Assembly (NCBI RefSeq): GCF_000518245.1
Contig: NZ_KI912402.1
Span: forward strand, 54,544-118,543
Direction of reading: 5' to 3'
DNA length: 64,000 bases
Origin: Brachyspira alvinipulli ATCC 51933
Lineage (GTDB): Bacteria; Spirochaetota; Brachyspiria; Brachyspirales; Brachyspiraceae
How positions within the stretch are numbered: the stretch's first letter is position 1; the number at the start of each line of letters is the position of its first letter. Shown here one piece after another: positions 9,479 through 19,306 of this stretch. The translations under genes and the position numbers were made by a program. A model generated the notes under the pieces. That model searched no databases and was not told the origin of the DNA. It saw nothing but the letters and a program-made list of their open reading frames with translations.

Positions 9479-10996
9479 GTGAATTTTTTTGATTATATTA
9501 AATACAATTTGTTTAACATAAGAACACCCGAATTAGTAGAAAAGATGCGTATGGAAGAGTATTCGGATAGAATATCAAAACAAAAATATGGTTTTGTAGA
9601 TTTAAAGACTAAATCTTTAACAGCTGCTTGTGCGAAATTTGTTTTTGAAATGTATAAAGTTATAGGTCCATTAGTTTCTCCATTAAAAGAAGAATTTATA
9701 ATAAAAGATGGAAAACAATTTTCATATTATCTCATAGAAGTTTCTTTTAATAATGAAATAAAAGAGTTGTATGCTACTTTAAATAGAGATTATATGATGG
9801 CTCAAATACAAGCAGGCAAAAATCCTAATACTGTATTTAATGAAGTTAAAAATAATTTTGTAAAATTTAAAAAATATATAAGCGGTGAAAATGGGAAGGA
9901 AATAAATTTAACTTTTAATTTGCTTAAAGATTTTGCTCAGCTGTCAAATTTTGATTTTTTCCTTTTTCTTAGAGCTTTCTGTCCTTCATTTGTTGATGGT
10001 GCTTATAGTTCTAACCCTCAATTTAAGGCAAGTTCTAATATGCAGATAGTTGATGATATTGTTAAGTTAGATTATGCTGTTAATTCTATTACTATAAGAA
10101 AAGAATTATTATCTGCATTAAATATTTTTCAGCAGTATATAGGTATGCCTCCAATACCGGAAAAAAATATTAAGGCTTTTTTAGCTAGAATAAAATATTT
10201 ACAAACACCAGGGGTATTAAGTGATATTATAATATATCTACTTAAAGATTTTACATATAAGTGTACCATCAATCCTTCTAATGTTAATATATTTGTGAAT
10301 TATATAACAGATTTTACTAATAATCTTAAAAAAGATATGGATAGTATTGTTGCTGAAATAAAAAGTAGTAAAATTGCTGGTATGCGTAATAAAATGTTTA
10401 ATGGTGTAGAAATACTAAAGCTTCAAAATGTTAATGAAGAAAAAAATGAACAGTTAGAAAAATTTGATTGTCCTATATTTACTTGCGTTGAACCTTTGCA
10501 ATACATCAAAACTTTTATTATAGAAATGTTTGATATGAATTATAAAGCTCCATTAAATGATATGTTTTTAGGTGCTGAGTTTGTGCATAAAGATAGAAAT
10601 TCAATGGGATTAGATGCTTTTTATACTTTAAGCGATGTTATAGAAGGCATACAGAAATTTGATACTATGTTAAGTCCTGAATCTGAGAATTTTAAACGTC
10701 TTAAAGGATGGATTATATCAAAGAATAAGGCTAATGCTAATAGAGATCTAATAGAATCTATGGTTAATAAAATAGATGCTGAAGGAAATAAAATTGTTCT
10801 TAGCGTATATAATTCTGTTATAGACCTTACAACAATAGTAAAAAATGTTGTTGAAGATTGTGCTAGCGGAAGTAAAACTGAAATAAGCAATGCTAACAAA
10901 GTTCAGAATTTACAAAAATTTAATTTAAATATAGCTAGGGATATGCTAGATAATTTTGATAATTTTATTGCTCTCATGAAAAATTTTATAAGGTAA
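9479..10996 (+). CDS. unrecognised cytoplasmic protein, about 505 residues
   Basis: I do not recognise this family with confidence; it may be a spirochaete-restricted protein. It has no signal peptide or membrane segment, is rich in Lys, Asn, Phe and Ile, and looks mostly helical. I prefer the GTG at 9479 (N-terminus VNFFDYIKYNLFNIRTPELV), which has GGGG 10 nt upstream; in-frame ATG (9461) and TTG (9449) starts lie further upstream without a better site. It is followed after 8 bp by the flippase-like gene, so the two are probably co-transcribed. Confidence 0.75.
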   Translation: MNFFDYIKYNLFNIRTPELVEKMRMEEYSDRISKQKYGFVDLKTKSLTAACAKFVFEMYKVIGPLVSPLKEEFIIKDGKQFSYYLIEVSFNNEIKELYATLNRDYMMAQIQAGKNPNTVFNEVKNNFVKFKKYISGENGKEINLTFNLLKDFAQLSNFDFFLFLRAFCPSFVDGAYSSNPQFKASSNMQIVDDIVKLDYAVNSITIRKELLSALNIFQQYIGMPPIPEKNIKAFLARIKYLQTPGVLSDIIIYLLKDFTYKCTINPSNVNIFVNYITDFTNNLKKDMDSIVAEIKSSKIAGMRNKMFNGVEILKLQNVNEEKNEQLEKFDCPIFTCVEPLQYIKTFIIEMFDMNYKAPLNDMFLGAEFVHKDRNSMGLDAFYTLSDVIEGIQKFDTMLSPESENFKRLKGWIISKNKANANRDLIESMVNKIDAEGNKIVLSVYNSVIDLTTIVKNVVEDCASGSKTEISNANKVQNLQKFNLNIARDMLDNFDNFIALMKNFIR

Positions 10997-11004
10997 ATTG
11001 TGTA

Positions 11005-11994
11005 ATGAAGAAAAATCATAAAACAGCTTTACAAGTAATTGTAGGTGTTATAATAAGTATTGTTTGTTTATATTTTGCTTTTAGAGGCATAAATATAAAA
11101 GAGTCAATAGAAATAGTAAAAAATATTAATGTTGTATATTTTTTAATTTCCCTAGTATTAAGTATTTTGATAATAGCTTTAAGAGGACTAAGATGGGAAT
11201 GTTTTATTCCTCTTAAAAAACCAATAAAAAAAAGAACTATAGTTATGGCAACATATATAGGTTATATGGGCAATAATATTTTGCCTGCTAAACTTGGAGA
11301 GGTTGCTCGTGCTTATATTTTGGGTGTAAAAGAAGGCGTAAGTAAGTCAGCATTAATAGCTTCTGTTGTTACCGAAAGACTTTTCGATGTTATAACAGGA
11401 GGAGTTATATTAACACTTTCTGTTATATTTATACCTAATTTGCCTAAACAAGTTACTTATGCAGCATTTGCTTTATTTATTTTTTCTATAGTTGGTATTT
11501 TAGTTTTAATATTTTTGGTATGGAAAAGAGAATTTGCTCATAAAGTTTTTCATAAAATTTTTGGAATACTGCCTAAAAATATCGGGGATAAATTAATTGA
11601 ATTTTCCTGCAATTTTATAGACGGAATAGGATTTAAAAATGATCCTAAGCATATATTTTTAATATTTTTATACACTATTTTATATCTTATAGGTCAAATA
11701 CTAACCATAAGTTTTTTAATGGCAGCTTTTAATATTAAAGCATCTGTTATGATAGCATTATTTATGTTTGCTGTAGGCGGTTTTGGATTTGCCGTACCTT
11801 CTGCACCTTCTGGAATAGGACCTTTTGAATGGGCTATTGTATTTGGGCTTTCTCTTATAGGCATAGAAAAAAGTATAGCATTCCCTTATGCTCTTGTATA
11901 TCATATGATGGGTATACTTCCTATAGTAATAATTGGATTTATATTCTTATTTATACTAGGTGTAGATTTAAAAACAGCTACTAAATCTGAATAA
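11005..11994 (+). CDS. lysylphosphatidylglycerol synthase transmembrane-region family protein (flippase-like)
   Basis: A 329-residue polytopic membrane protein with about 8 hydrophobic segments. It has typical blocks of the LPG_synthase_TM/UPF0104 family: RGLRWECF at about 54-61, YIGYMGNNILPAKLGEVARAY in the middle, and PSAPSGIGPFEWA near the C-terminus. The lysyltransferase domain of MprF is absent. Members are thought to move lipids or glycolipids across the membrane, but the substrate here is unknown. It starts 8 bp after the previous gene. Confidence 0.88.
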   Translation: MKKNHKTALQVIVGVIISIVCLYFAFRGINIKESIEIVKNINVVYFLISLVLSILIIALRGLRWECFIPLKKPIKKRTIVMATYIGYMGNNILPAKLGEVARAYILGVKEGVSKSALIASVVTERLFDVITGGVILTLSVIFIPNLPKQVTYAAFALFIFSIVGILVLIFLVWKREFAHKVFHKIFGILPKNIGDKLIEFSCNFIDGIGFKNDPKHIFLIFLYTILYLIGQILTISFLMAAFNIKASVMIALFMFAVGGFGFAVPSAPSGIGPFEWAIVFGLSLIGIEKSIAFPYALVYHMMGILPIVIIGFIFLFILGVDLKTATKSE

Positions 11995-12053
11995 AATAAT
12001 AGGAAAACGTATAATAAATACATTCGCCCAAAAAACTATATATGATATTTTAT

Positions 12054-13394
12054 CTATTCTGCCTGATATAAAGGTATTCCAGATTTTTCTTCTTTTGTCC
12101 TTAATAATCCAAATTGTATTGTTAGTAAAGCAACTATTCCTAATGTGTATTGATAATAGTTAGCTCCCAATATATCGAATGGTGATAATCCAGATATGCC
12201 GCAGCATAATAGCATTTGTCCGCTATGAGGCAATATGCCTTGAGTTACGCAGCTAAATATATCTAATAAACTTGCAACTCTTTTAGGTGCTATATTATGT
12301 ATTTTAGCTATAGTTTTTGCAAAAGGTGCTGAAATAATAATAGCTATTGTGTTGTTAGCCAATGATGCATCTATTAAGCTAACCATAGCAGCTATTCCAT
12401 ATTCGCCTCCTTTTCTTGTTTTTATTCGGCTGTTTAATCTGTTAATAAGTAAATCTATTCCGCCATACTCTTTTGCTATCCCAGTAAGTCCTCTTATCAT
12501 TATAGACACTATAGCTATACTAAACATTCCTGTCATACCGTTGGTAATAGCTTGAGCAAATGTTATTATATTTAATGTACCTAAAAACAATCCTATAATT
12601 CCAGATATTATAGTGCCAAGTAAAAGAACAACTATTACATTTACTCCTGCTACGGATGTGACTAAAACTGTGATGTATGGAATAACTTTAATAATATTAT
12701 AATTAAAATTTCCTTCCAAAGTTGCTTCTATATTAGACATACTGTATAGTATAATTGCAACTATTGCAGCTGGTAAAGCTATTATTAAATTCATTTTGAA
12801 TTTTTCATTCATTTTACATCCAGCTCCTCTGGTAGCCGCTATAGTTGTATCAGAAATTATTGATAAGTTGTCTCCAAACATTGCTCCTCCCATAACAGCA
12901 GCTATTGCTATAGCAGATGATATTTCAGCTTTATCAGCTATTCCAACAGCAATAGGACCTATTGCCGCTATAGTACCCATAGAAGTGCCCATAGCAGTTG
13001 CTATTAATGCAGATACGGCAAATATTCCAGCAAATATAAATTGTAATGGACATATACTTAACCCCAAATTAACTGTTGTTTCTACACCCCCCATAGCTTT
13101 TGATACACCTGAAAATGCTCCAGATAAAATAAAGATGAGACACATTAATATTACACTTGAATCCCCTGCATTTTTTGCAAAAATATCTATTTTATCATCT
13201 AGTTTTCTTTTTCCTATCATAAGAGATACTATAAAAGCAGCAAATAATGCAGTTTCTCTAGGAATTTGCTTAAAAGGATCTGCTACATTTATTACAGAAA
13301 AAACTATTCCTGAACATAAGTATATTAATAAAAATACAATTAATGGTAAAAATGATAATAAACCATAATTTTCCTTTTTATTATTTTTATACAT
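12054..13394 (-). CDS. Na+/H+ antiporter, NhaC family
   Basis: A 446-residue membrane protein with 11-12 hydrophobic segments and the NhaC-type blocks GTSMGTIAAIGPIAVGIA, MGGAMFGDNLSIISDTTIAATRGAGC and SLIDASLANNTIAIIISAP. NhaC proteins exchange Na+ for H+, and some members carry amino or organic acids. It follows the PLP lyase gene by 30 bp with a strong GAGGAGA site, so the two form an operon. That pairing suggests it may move a substrate or product of the lyase (for example methionine or 2-oxobutyrate) rather than serve pH homeostasis; this is inference. Confidence 0.88.
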   Translation of the reverse strand: MYKNNKKENYGLLSFLPLIVFLLIYLCSGIVFSVINVADPFKQIPRETALFAAFIVSLMIGKRKLDDKIDIFAKNAGDSSVILMCLIFILSGAFSGVSKAMGGVETTVNLGLSICPLQFIFAGIFAVSALIATAMGTSMGTIAAIGPIAVGIADKAEISSAIAIAAVMGGAMFGDNLSIISDTTIAATRGAGCKMNEKFKMNLIIALPAAIVAIILYSMSNIEATLEGNFNYNIIKVIPYITVLVTSVAGVNVIVVLLLGTIISGIIGLFLGTLNIITFAQAITNGMTGMFSIAIVSIMIRGLTGIAKEYGGIDLLINRLNSRIKTRKGGEYGIAAMVSLIDASLANNTIAIIISAPFAKTIAKIHNIAPKRVASLLDIFSCVTQGILPHSGQMLLCCGISGLSPFDILGANYYQYTLGIVALLTIQFGLLRTKEEKSGIPLYQAE

Positions 13395-13424
13395 GATTTT
13401 CTCCTCATATAAAAAATATGTCTA

Positions 13425-14642
13425 TTAAAAATTATAGAAACTTTGTTTAAAATCTTCTATCAAATCTTCAACATCTTCTATACCAACAGATATACGTATT
13501 AGACCATCTGTTATTCCTGATTGTTCTCTTATTTCTTTAGGAACACTTAAATGAGTCATGCTTGCAGGATGCTGTATCAAAGTATCAGGGTCTCCTAAAC
13601 TTACAGCTATACTTGCTATTTTTAATCCGTTTACAAGTTTTTTTCCAGCTTCAAAACTGCTCATTCCATTTATATTATCTTTAAGTTCAAAAGAAAATAT
13701 ACCAGAATACATACCATTCATTTGTTTTTTTGCTAATTCATGGAATGGATTAGATTCAAAACCCAGGTAATATATTTCTTTTATGAATGGAACAGTTTTT
13801 AAATATTCTGCTAATTTCATGGCATTATAGCAGTGTCTTTCTAATCTAATAACTAAAGTTTTTAATCCTCTAAGTATAAGATATGAACTTAAAGGGCTAG
13901 GAGTAGTTCCGCATATTTTGGTAGCACCATTAACTCTTATAAGAGATATATCATCTTTTTTACCTATTACAACTCCTCCCAAAACATCACCATGACCATT
14001 CAAATATTTTGTAACACTATGTATTACTATATCAGCACCTAATTTTATTGGGAATTGTATTGGAGGAGGTGCAAAAGTGCTGTCAACTATTACTTTAACA
14101 CCTCTTTCATGAGCTATGTCAGATACCGCTTTTATATCTGTAACCTTCATCAAAGGATTAGTAGGTGTTTCAAAGTATATTAATTTTGTTTTTTCTGTGA
14201 ATGCTTTTTTTACAGCATCTAAATCTGATGTATCAACAAATGTTACATCTATTCCAAATTGGGGTAAATTAGTCCTCATTACTACAGAAGTTCCTCCGTA
14301 AAGAGTATCTCCGCATATAACATGATCGCCTGATTTTAAAAAAGCTACCATTGTGGCTCCAACAGCACCCATTCCAGATGCAGTTGCAACACAGTCCTCT
14401 CCTCCTTCTATTATAGCCATTTTTTCTTCTAGTATTCTAGTAGTTGGGTTTCCTCCTCTTGTATACATGTAGCCTGGTATAGTTTTATTAAATTTCTGTG
14501 CTCCTTCTTCTACTGTTTCAAAACAAAAAGTAGAAGTTTGATATATTGGGGTTGAAAGTGCTCCTGTTAAAGGATCGGGATTTTGAGCTGCATGTACAAC
14601 TTTCGTATTAAATTTTACATTGCTTAAATTTAATTTTGACAT
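13425..14642 (-). CDS. trans-sulfuration PLP enzyme (methionine gamma-lyase / cystathionine gamma-synthase type)
   Basis: A 405-residue Cys/Met-metabolism PLP enzyme. The phosphate-binding YMYTRGGNPTTRILEEKMA block, the SGMGAVGATM segment, the cofactor-ring Asp in VIVDSTFAPPP, and the internal-aldimine Lys in HSVTKYLNGHGDV are all present. In classical methionine gamma-lyase the DTLYGCT loop carries a Cys important for methionine elimination; here it is DTLYGGT. The family is therefore certain but the exact reaction is not. An AGGAGA site precedes the ATG, and the leader carries motif copy B. Operon with NhaC. Confidence 0.85.
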   Translation of the reverse strand: MSKLNLSNVKFNTKVVHAAQNPDPLTGALSTPIYQTSTFCFETVEEGAQKFNKTIPGYMYTRGGNPTTRILEEKMAIIEGGEDCVATASGMGAVGATMVAFLKSGDHVICGDTLYGGTSVVMRTNLPQFGIDVTFVDTSDLDAVKKAFTEKTKLIYFETPTNPLMKVTDIKAVSDIAHERGVKVIVDSTFAPPPIQFPIKLGADIVIHSVTKYLNGHGDVLGGVVIGKKDDISLIRVNGATKICGTTPSPLSSYLILRGLKTLVIRLERHCYNAMKLAEYLKTVPFIKEIYYLGFESNPFHELAKKQMNGMYSGIFSFELKDNINGMSSFEAGKKLVNGLKIASIAVSLGDPDTLIQHPASMTHLSVPKEIREQSGITDGLIRISVGIEDVEDLIEDFKQSFYNF

Positions 14643-14743
14643 TTTTATTCTCCTAAAATAAATTTTGGTATTATTTAAATTGTAATCGGTATCATTATAA
14701 ATTCAGCTTGGGAAGCTAATATATTTAATTTAAATTTGGTAAT

Positions 14744-14782
14744 ATAAACTCACGGTTTATTTAATAAGAATTGACTCGGGAA
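14744..14782 (-). promoter_or_regulatory. conserved leader motif copy B (TTCCCGAG + hairpin)
   Basis: On the minus strand TTCCCGAG (14782-14775) is followed after 14 nt by ATAAAC-CGTGA-GTTTAT (14760-14744), a 6-bp stem with a 5-nt loop. It lies about 100 nt upstream of the PLP lyase start. A second small hairpin, AGCTT-CCC-AAGCT (14717-14705), lies between it and the gene. See copies at 4013 and 29413. Confidence 0.5.
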
Positions 14783-14909
14783 AATATGAATTAATAATAA
14801 AGCTGAAAAATATTATAATATATTTTACAATAAACATTTTTAACTTCCTAAATATTTGAATACAAATAGTATAGCATACTATATTTATAAGTCAATAGTA
14901 TATACTATT

Positions 14910-15536
14910 TTAGCAGTATATTATCACTATGTTTCTTTCTTTGTCTTGAATAGGAAGGTTTTTTATTTCTATATTATATTTATTTTTTGAAATATTTGCT
15001 TCTTTTAATTCTTCTTCTATTTTTTCCATTTTGCCTTTATAAGCTATTAATTTTCCATTTTTTGTTTTTATTTTGGAAAATATTTTTAATAATACGGCAA
15101 TATCAGAAAAAGCTCTTGAAGTTACAGTATCATATTTATCTTTTATTTCATAGGCATTAATACATTTTACTTCTATATTATTTAAATCTAATTCTTTTTT
15201 GGCAATTTTTAGGAAATCGGCTTTTTTGTTTTTAGATTCGCATAAAGTAAATTTTTTATTGCTGTAAATAATAGATAGAGGTATAGCCGGGAGTCCAGCC
15301 CCGGAACCTATATCTATTATATTATCATAATCATAAAAGAAATTTAAAGCTAAAAGACAGTCTGATATATGTTCGGCAAAAAAAATTTCTTTCGTTTTGG
15401 CACCAGTTATATTTACATTTTTATTGTAATCCATAACAAGCGATGCATATTTTATTAGTTTATCTTTATTATTTTCAGTTATTTCAATATTTGTAATTTT
15501 ATAAATATAATCTATTATTGAATTATAATCTATCAT
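14910..15536 (-). CDS. rsmG: 16S rRNA (guanine527-N7)-methyltransferase
   Basis: A 208-residue class I SAM-dependent methyltransferase with the RsmG signature: NITGAKTKEIFFAEHISDCL at about 40-60, motif I IDIGSGAGLPAIPLSII at about 75-91, then KKADFLK and TSRAFSDIAVLL. It methylates N7 of G527 in the 530 loop of 16S rRNA. Its ATG overlaps the stop codon of the upstream gene by one base (TAATG), which implies translational coupling. Confidence 0.95.
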   Translation of the reverse strand: MIDYNSIIDYIYKITNIEITENNKDKLIKYASLVMDYNKNVNITGAKTKEIFFAEHISDCLLALNFFYDYDNIIDIGSGAGLPAIPLSIIYSNKKFTLCESKNKKADFLKIAKKELDLNNIEVKCINAYEIKDKYDTVTSRAFSDIAVLLKIFSKIKTKNGKLIAYKGKMEKIEEELKEANISKNKYNIEIKNLPIQDKERNIVIIYC

Positions 15537-16240
15537 TACCAGCCCAATTTTCTTGCACTTTGTTTTGCACTATCTCCAGCAGAAACATTTGTTATATTGT
15601 AACGTAATTCTCTCTTATCTGTTTTGCTTTTCATTATAAACTCTTGAGGATAAGGTATATTATTAACTGTAGTATAAGCACCTAACTCAATATTTACAAC
15701 ATTATCCATAAAAGCAGTGGAGAAACTTCTTACTCTATAACTAGATGCAGAAAAAACTATAGTATCAACTCTATCATTATAACCTATTTTTAATGTATGC
15801 CAATTTTTTCCTAATGTAATATTACTGCTTACTATTTTTTTTGATAAATCTATAAATTTATACTCTAATACATCAGCATAAACTTTAGGGAAACGCATTA
15901 TAGGGGCTTCTAATGAAAATTCATTAAAGTTTCTTTTTAATGGGGCTTCCAATTCAGGTAAATCCAAAGTAAGTTGATTATCATTTACTTTAGCATCCAT
16001 TATTAAACTTCCTAAAAGCCCGTCTACAACATTCATATATTTATTATTACTATTTTTATAATAATTAACAAGCATAGGCATTTGATCCAAATCATCTCCG
16101 CTGTAAAATGCTCCGCCTGATGAGTATATAGTTGTAAATGGAGATTTTGAAAATCTACTAAAAGCCTCTTTCATAATATCTTTTTCATTTTGAGCAAATA
16201 TTAATTGAGTAAATAATATAGTTAATATAATATATTTCAT
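15536..16240 (-). CDS. exported protein, possibly LolA/LolB-like
   Basis: A 234-residue protein with a cleavable signal peptide (hydrophobic to about residue 16, LIFAQ). The mature protein alternates polar and hydrophobic residues across many predicted strands, ending in a segment about an unfolding substrate or polymer (IPYPQEFIMKSKTDKRELRY) that resembles the LolA/LolB-type lipoprotein-carrier fold. That resemblance is loose. It sits between rsmG, which it overlaps by 1 bp, and an exported TPR protein 40 bp upstream, so a role in envelope assembly is plausible but unproven. Confidence 0.65.
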   Translation of the reverse strand: MKYIILTILFTQLIFAQNEKDIMKEAFSRFSKSPFTTIYSSGGAFYSGDDLDQMPMLVNYYKNSNNKYMNVVDGLLGSLIMDAKVNDNQLTLDLPELEAPLKRNFNEFSLEAPIMRFPKVYADVLEYKFIDLSKKIVSSNITLGKNWHTLKIGYNDRVDTIVFSASSYRVRSFSTAFMDNVVNIELGAYTTVNNIPYPQEFIMKSKTDKRELRYNITNVSAGDSAKQSARKLGW

Positions 16241-16280
16241 TGTTTGCTAACCTCTTTTAATAATCTTATAATTTAAAACC

Positions 16281-18188
16281 CTATTTATCTTCGGTTAAAC
16301 TTTCTATTTTATCTTTTACTCCTTCCTCATCATAATCAAATTCTTTATTAATAGAACTTATTGATTTTCTATAATATTTAAGAGCATTTTTATAATCATT
16401 CTTAGCATAATATGCATCTGCTATATGATAGTATATTTCAGCTTTAGAATCTTCATCAATATATAAAACTGCTTTTAATAAAGTTTTTAAAGCATTATCA
16501 TAGTCGCCCTTTTTATAATAAGCAAAACCTAATGTATCTATATAATGAGGAGATTTAGGTTCAAGTTCCACTGCATTTTTTGAAAGTTCTATAGCTCTGT
16601 CTAGATCTGTTCCTAAAGATGCTAATGCCCAAGCTAAGCTGTTCATATTTTGTGGGGAAGTTTTATCCTGTGAATATTTATAATTAGCATATAAAAGTGC
16701 TGAGTTTGTATTTTTTACAGCCAATGCAGTTATATAAGGTATATTTAATCTGTATTCATTAGTGTTGGATTTATTGCTGTTAAAATATTCTAAATCTTCC
16801 TGCAAATATTTATTAGCATTATTAACATCGTTATCAAATAAGTAACTGTAAGCTCTTAAATAACTATATGAATATTTTTCTTTTTCAAATTGATTTATAG
16901 CATTTATAGCTAAATCGCTTTCGCCTATTTCTGTAGCTGTTAATACTAATGATACTAGTTCATTTTCTTTTATATTATTATTTTTCAAAGATAAATATTT
17001 ATCAATCATCTCTTTTGATGCTTTAAAATTATTTTGATTTTTGAACTCTAAAGCAGCCTGTAAATATAAGTTATTAAATTTTCCAGTATTATCATAGCTT
17101 ATTAATTTTTCTATATGACTAGGAAGAGCATCTATATTGTTAAGCATTAAATAAAATGATATTATATCCATTTCAGCATTCATTTTATTATCTTCATCTC
17201 CTATTTTGTTTATCATTTTATAATATGTCTGTATAATATCTAAGTCTATCTCTCTTCTATCTAGATCTGTTTCTATCATATTTAAAGCATTGCTGTATCC
17301 ATTGTTTTGAGCTTCAAGTATTATAGATAATATTTTAGGAGTGTTATTATCAAGTGTATCTATTTCAGAAAATAATTCTTTATTATATTTATCTGACATG
17401 AAGCTCAAATATGCACTTAAAAATAATGAATCATCAACTATAATACTATTTGAATATGCTTCATTATATTTTTCTAAAGCTTGATAACTTTTCACTATTC
17501 CATAAGCGGCACTGTATTTATCAGCAGGTGATAATTGAACATCTTGAAGTTTATTAAATCTATTGATTGCATTTGAAAATCGGCTTAGATAAAATTCACT
17601 CATACCATAATAAAAGTTATAGTATTGAATATAATTATTGCTTGCTTTTCCATTTTCATTTACTTTAGAAAAATAGTATACTGCTTTTTCAAGTTCTTTA
17701 TTTTGATAATAAGTAAAACCTAATAAAATTAAAGCATCATTGTTGTCTGGCTCCAATTCATAAGCACTTTGAAGATAATATTGGGCTTTTTTTATATCAT
17801 TAATAACAAATATATTTCTTTCTGCAGCTTTAATCAATAATTCAATATCTTCAGGATTATCCAAAACTAATTTATCATAAATTCTTGAACTTTCATAATA
17901 TTCTCCCAAAGCTTCATGAGTTTCTGCCAATGTAATATATATTTCTTTATTTTGAACACATTTAAGAACTTCCTGCAGTATAACTTTTGCACTTTCTAAA
18001 TCTTTAAGTGTTTCTTCTGTTATAGTTTTTGATGCTAATGCTTTTTCTTTGTAATATAAAGCTAGACTATATGCAGCCTTTGCCTCTTCTTCATTTCTAA
18101 TGTATTGAGAAGCTTCATCTTGAGCGAATATATTAATTGCATTAAAAACAAATATTAGTAATATAATGCCGAATCTTTTAACAAACAT
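16281..18188 (-). CDS. exported TPR protein, about 635 residues
   Basis: It starts with a signal peptide (hydrophobic residues about 6-20, ending IFAQD), followed by tetratricopeptide repeats at both ends. The N-terminal block (about 25-260) has LEPDNNDALILLGFTYYQNK, and the C-terminal block (about 510-620) has SPHYIDTLGFAYYKKGDYD and EIYYHIADAYYAKNDYKNA. The middle is more degenerate. It probably acts in the periplasm as a scaffold. GGAG lies 9 bases before the ATG. It is first in a tightly spaced set with the LolA-like gene and rsmG. Confidence 0.88.
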   Translation of the reverse strand: MFVKRFGIILLIFVFNAINIFAQDEASQYIRNEEEAKAAYSLALYYKEKALASKTITEETLKDLESAKVILQEVLKCVQNKEIYITLAETHEALGEYYESSRIYDKLVLDNPEDIELLIKAAERNIFVINDIKKAQYYLQSAYELEPDNNDALILLGFTYYQNKELEKAVYYFSKVNENGKASNNYIQYYNFYYGMSEFYLSRFSNAINRFNKLQDVQLSPADKYSAAYGIVKSYQALEKYNEAYSNSIIVDDSLFLSAYLSFMSDKYNKELFSEIDTLDNNTPKILSIILEAQNNGYSNALNMIETDLDRREIDLDIIQTYYKMINKIGDEDNKMNAEMDIISFYLMLNNIDALPSHIEKLISYDNTGKFNNLYLQAALEFKNQNNFKASKEMIDKYLSLKNNNIKENELVSLVLTATEIGESDLAINAINQFEKEKYSYSYLRAYSYLFDNDVNNANKYLQEDLEYFNSNKSNTNEYRLNIPYITALAVKNTNSALLYANYKYSQDKTSPQNMNSLAWALASLGTDLDRAIELSKNAVELEPKSPHYIDTLGFAYYKKGDYDNALKTLLKAVLYIDEDSKAEIYYHIADAYYAKNDYKNALKYYRKSISSINKEFDYDEEGVKDKIESLTEDK

Positions 18189-18286
18189 TTATGATAACTC
18201 CAAAGTTTAGTTTACATAATTTTAATATATATTTACATTTATATCAATATAAAACTAGAATAATAGATTATAGGTAAATACTATTA

Positions 18287-19285
18287 TTATTTATTTGCAG
18301 TTTCTGCCTCTTTTTGATTATTTTCTTTTGCAAATGCTTTTTCTAATAAATCTTCTAATTTTTTATTAGTATAAAAATCAGCTTTAGCTTTTGTAACTAT
18401 TTCTAATGTATTTTTTCTAGGTATTTTTATAGGTTCTCCCATAAATATATTATAGTTATTTTTCATAAGTTTAATAGTTTCATATCCCATTAATACAGCA
18501 ACTAAACAGAAATGTCTGTATCCAATAGCTTTTTTTTCTATTGTCATAATATATTCAATTGATGTTCTGAATTCATTCATTGCAGATTCAATCATCTGAC
18601 CAAGTGCTTCCATAGATTTATCTATATATGCCCCGTCTTCAAAATATGGAGCAGGATTTTCATTATCAAATAATGTCAAAGGCCAAAATATTCTTTTTTC
18701 TTTATAATCTAGTTTGGCATCTTTTATTATATTTACTTTTTGCAAAAATCTTCCTAAACTTTTTGCTTTTTCCTTATCCAAATCCAAATTATCAGATATT
18801 TTTGTAAGTTCAGTTAAATAAACTCCGACAGTTCCGGCAACGTAATAACAATAATCATCTAAATCTTCGAATGTTGATATATTATGATCTTGATAATATA
18901 TCATTCCATATCCCATTTCTCTTAAGTATGATATTGATATGTTTTTTATATCCTGTTTAAATGCAAAAAATGCCTTTAATACAACCTCTATATTATCTAT
19001 TAATACTTTATCATCCTCATTTATAGTATGTTCTATAACTATTCTTTTAAAATTTTCAAGATTATCAGTATTTTCTGTTTTTAATATGTTTATAAAACCA
19101 GTTATTAAAGTTTCTTTATCTCCTATATTATGACTAGAATCTTCTATAGTATCAATTATCCTAGCAAGCAAGTATTGAACTTCAACTTTATTTTTTTTAT
19201 TTTTATCAAGTAATGGTATAGTCAAAGCAAAACTTCTTGAAACAAGATCTAATAGATATTTTGTATTAATTTTTGTTGCAGCCAT
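18287..19285 (-). CDS. squalene/phytoene synthase family protein
   Basis: A 332-residue all-alpha prenyl-transferring enzyme. It keeps both Asp-rich motifs of the family: RIIDTIEDS (DxxxD) at about residues 42-50, and NIIKDAKLDY at about 190-199. The central YCYYVAGTVGVYLTEL block is also present. Family members join two C15 or C20 isoprenoid diphosphates head to head. It ends in a Lys- and Glu-rich tail. It lies 21 bp downstream of ispF, so an operon for isoprenoid synthesis is likely. Whether the product is squalene, dehydrosqualene or something else cannot be read from the sequence. Confidence 0.88.
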   Translation of the reverse strand: MAATKINTKYLLDLVSRSFALTIPLLDKNKKNKVEVQYLLARIIDTIEDSSHNIGDKETLITGFINILKTENTDNLENFKRIVIEHTINEDDKVLIDNIEVVLKAFFAFKQDIKNISISYLREMGYGMIYYQDHNISTFEDLDDYCYYVAGTVGVYLTELTKISDNLDLDKEKAKSLGRFLQKVNIIKDAKLDYKEKRIFWPLTLFDNENPAPYFEDGAYIDKSMEALGQMIESAMNEFRTSIEYIMTIEKKAIGYRHFCLVAVLMGYETIKLMKNNYNIFMGEPIKIPRKNTLEIVTKAKADFYTNKKLEDLLEKAFAKENNQKEAETANK

Positions 19286-19306
19286 ATTATTATTTCCTAA
19301 ACACTT

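Noticed and set aside
12349-13368. Plus-strand open frames opposite nhaC
   Set aside because: These are shadows produced by the codon bias of the antiporter gene; the minus-strand frame has a strong ribosome site and a clear family match.
14705-14782. Known riboswitch (SAM-I, SAM-II, SAM-III, T-box) before the gamma-lyase gene
   Set aside because: None of the conserved cores of these classes is present; only the TTCCCGAG-hairpin motif and a small hairpin are seen.
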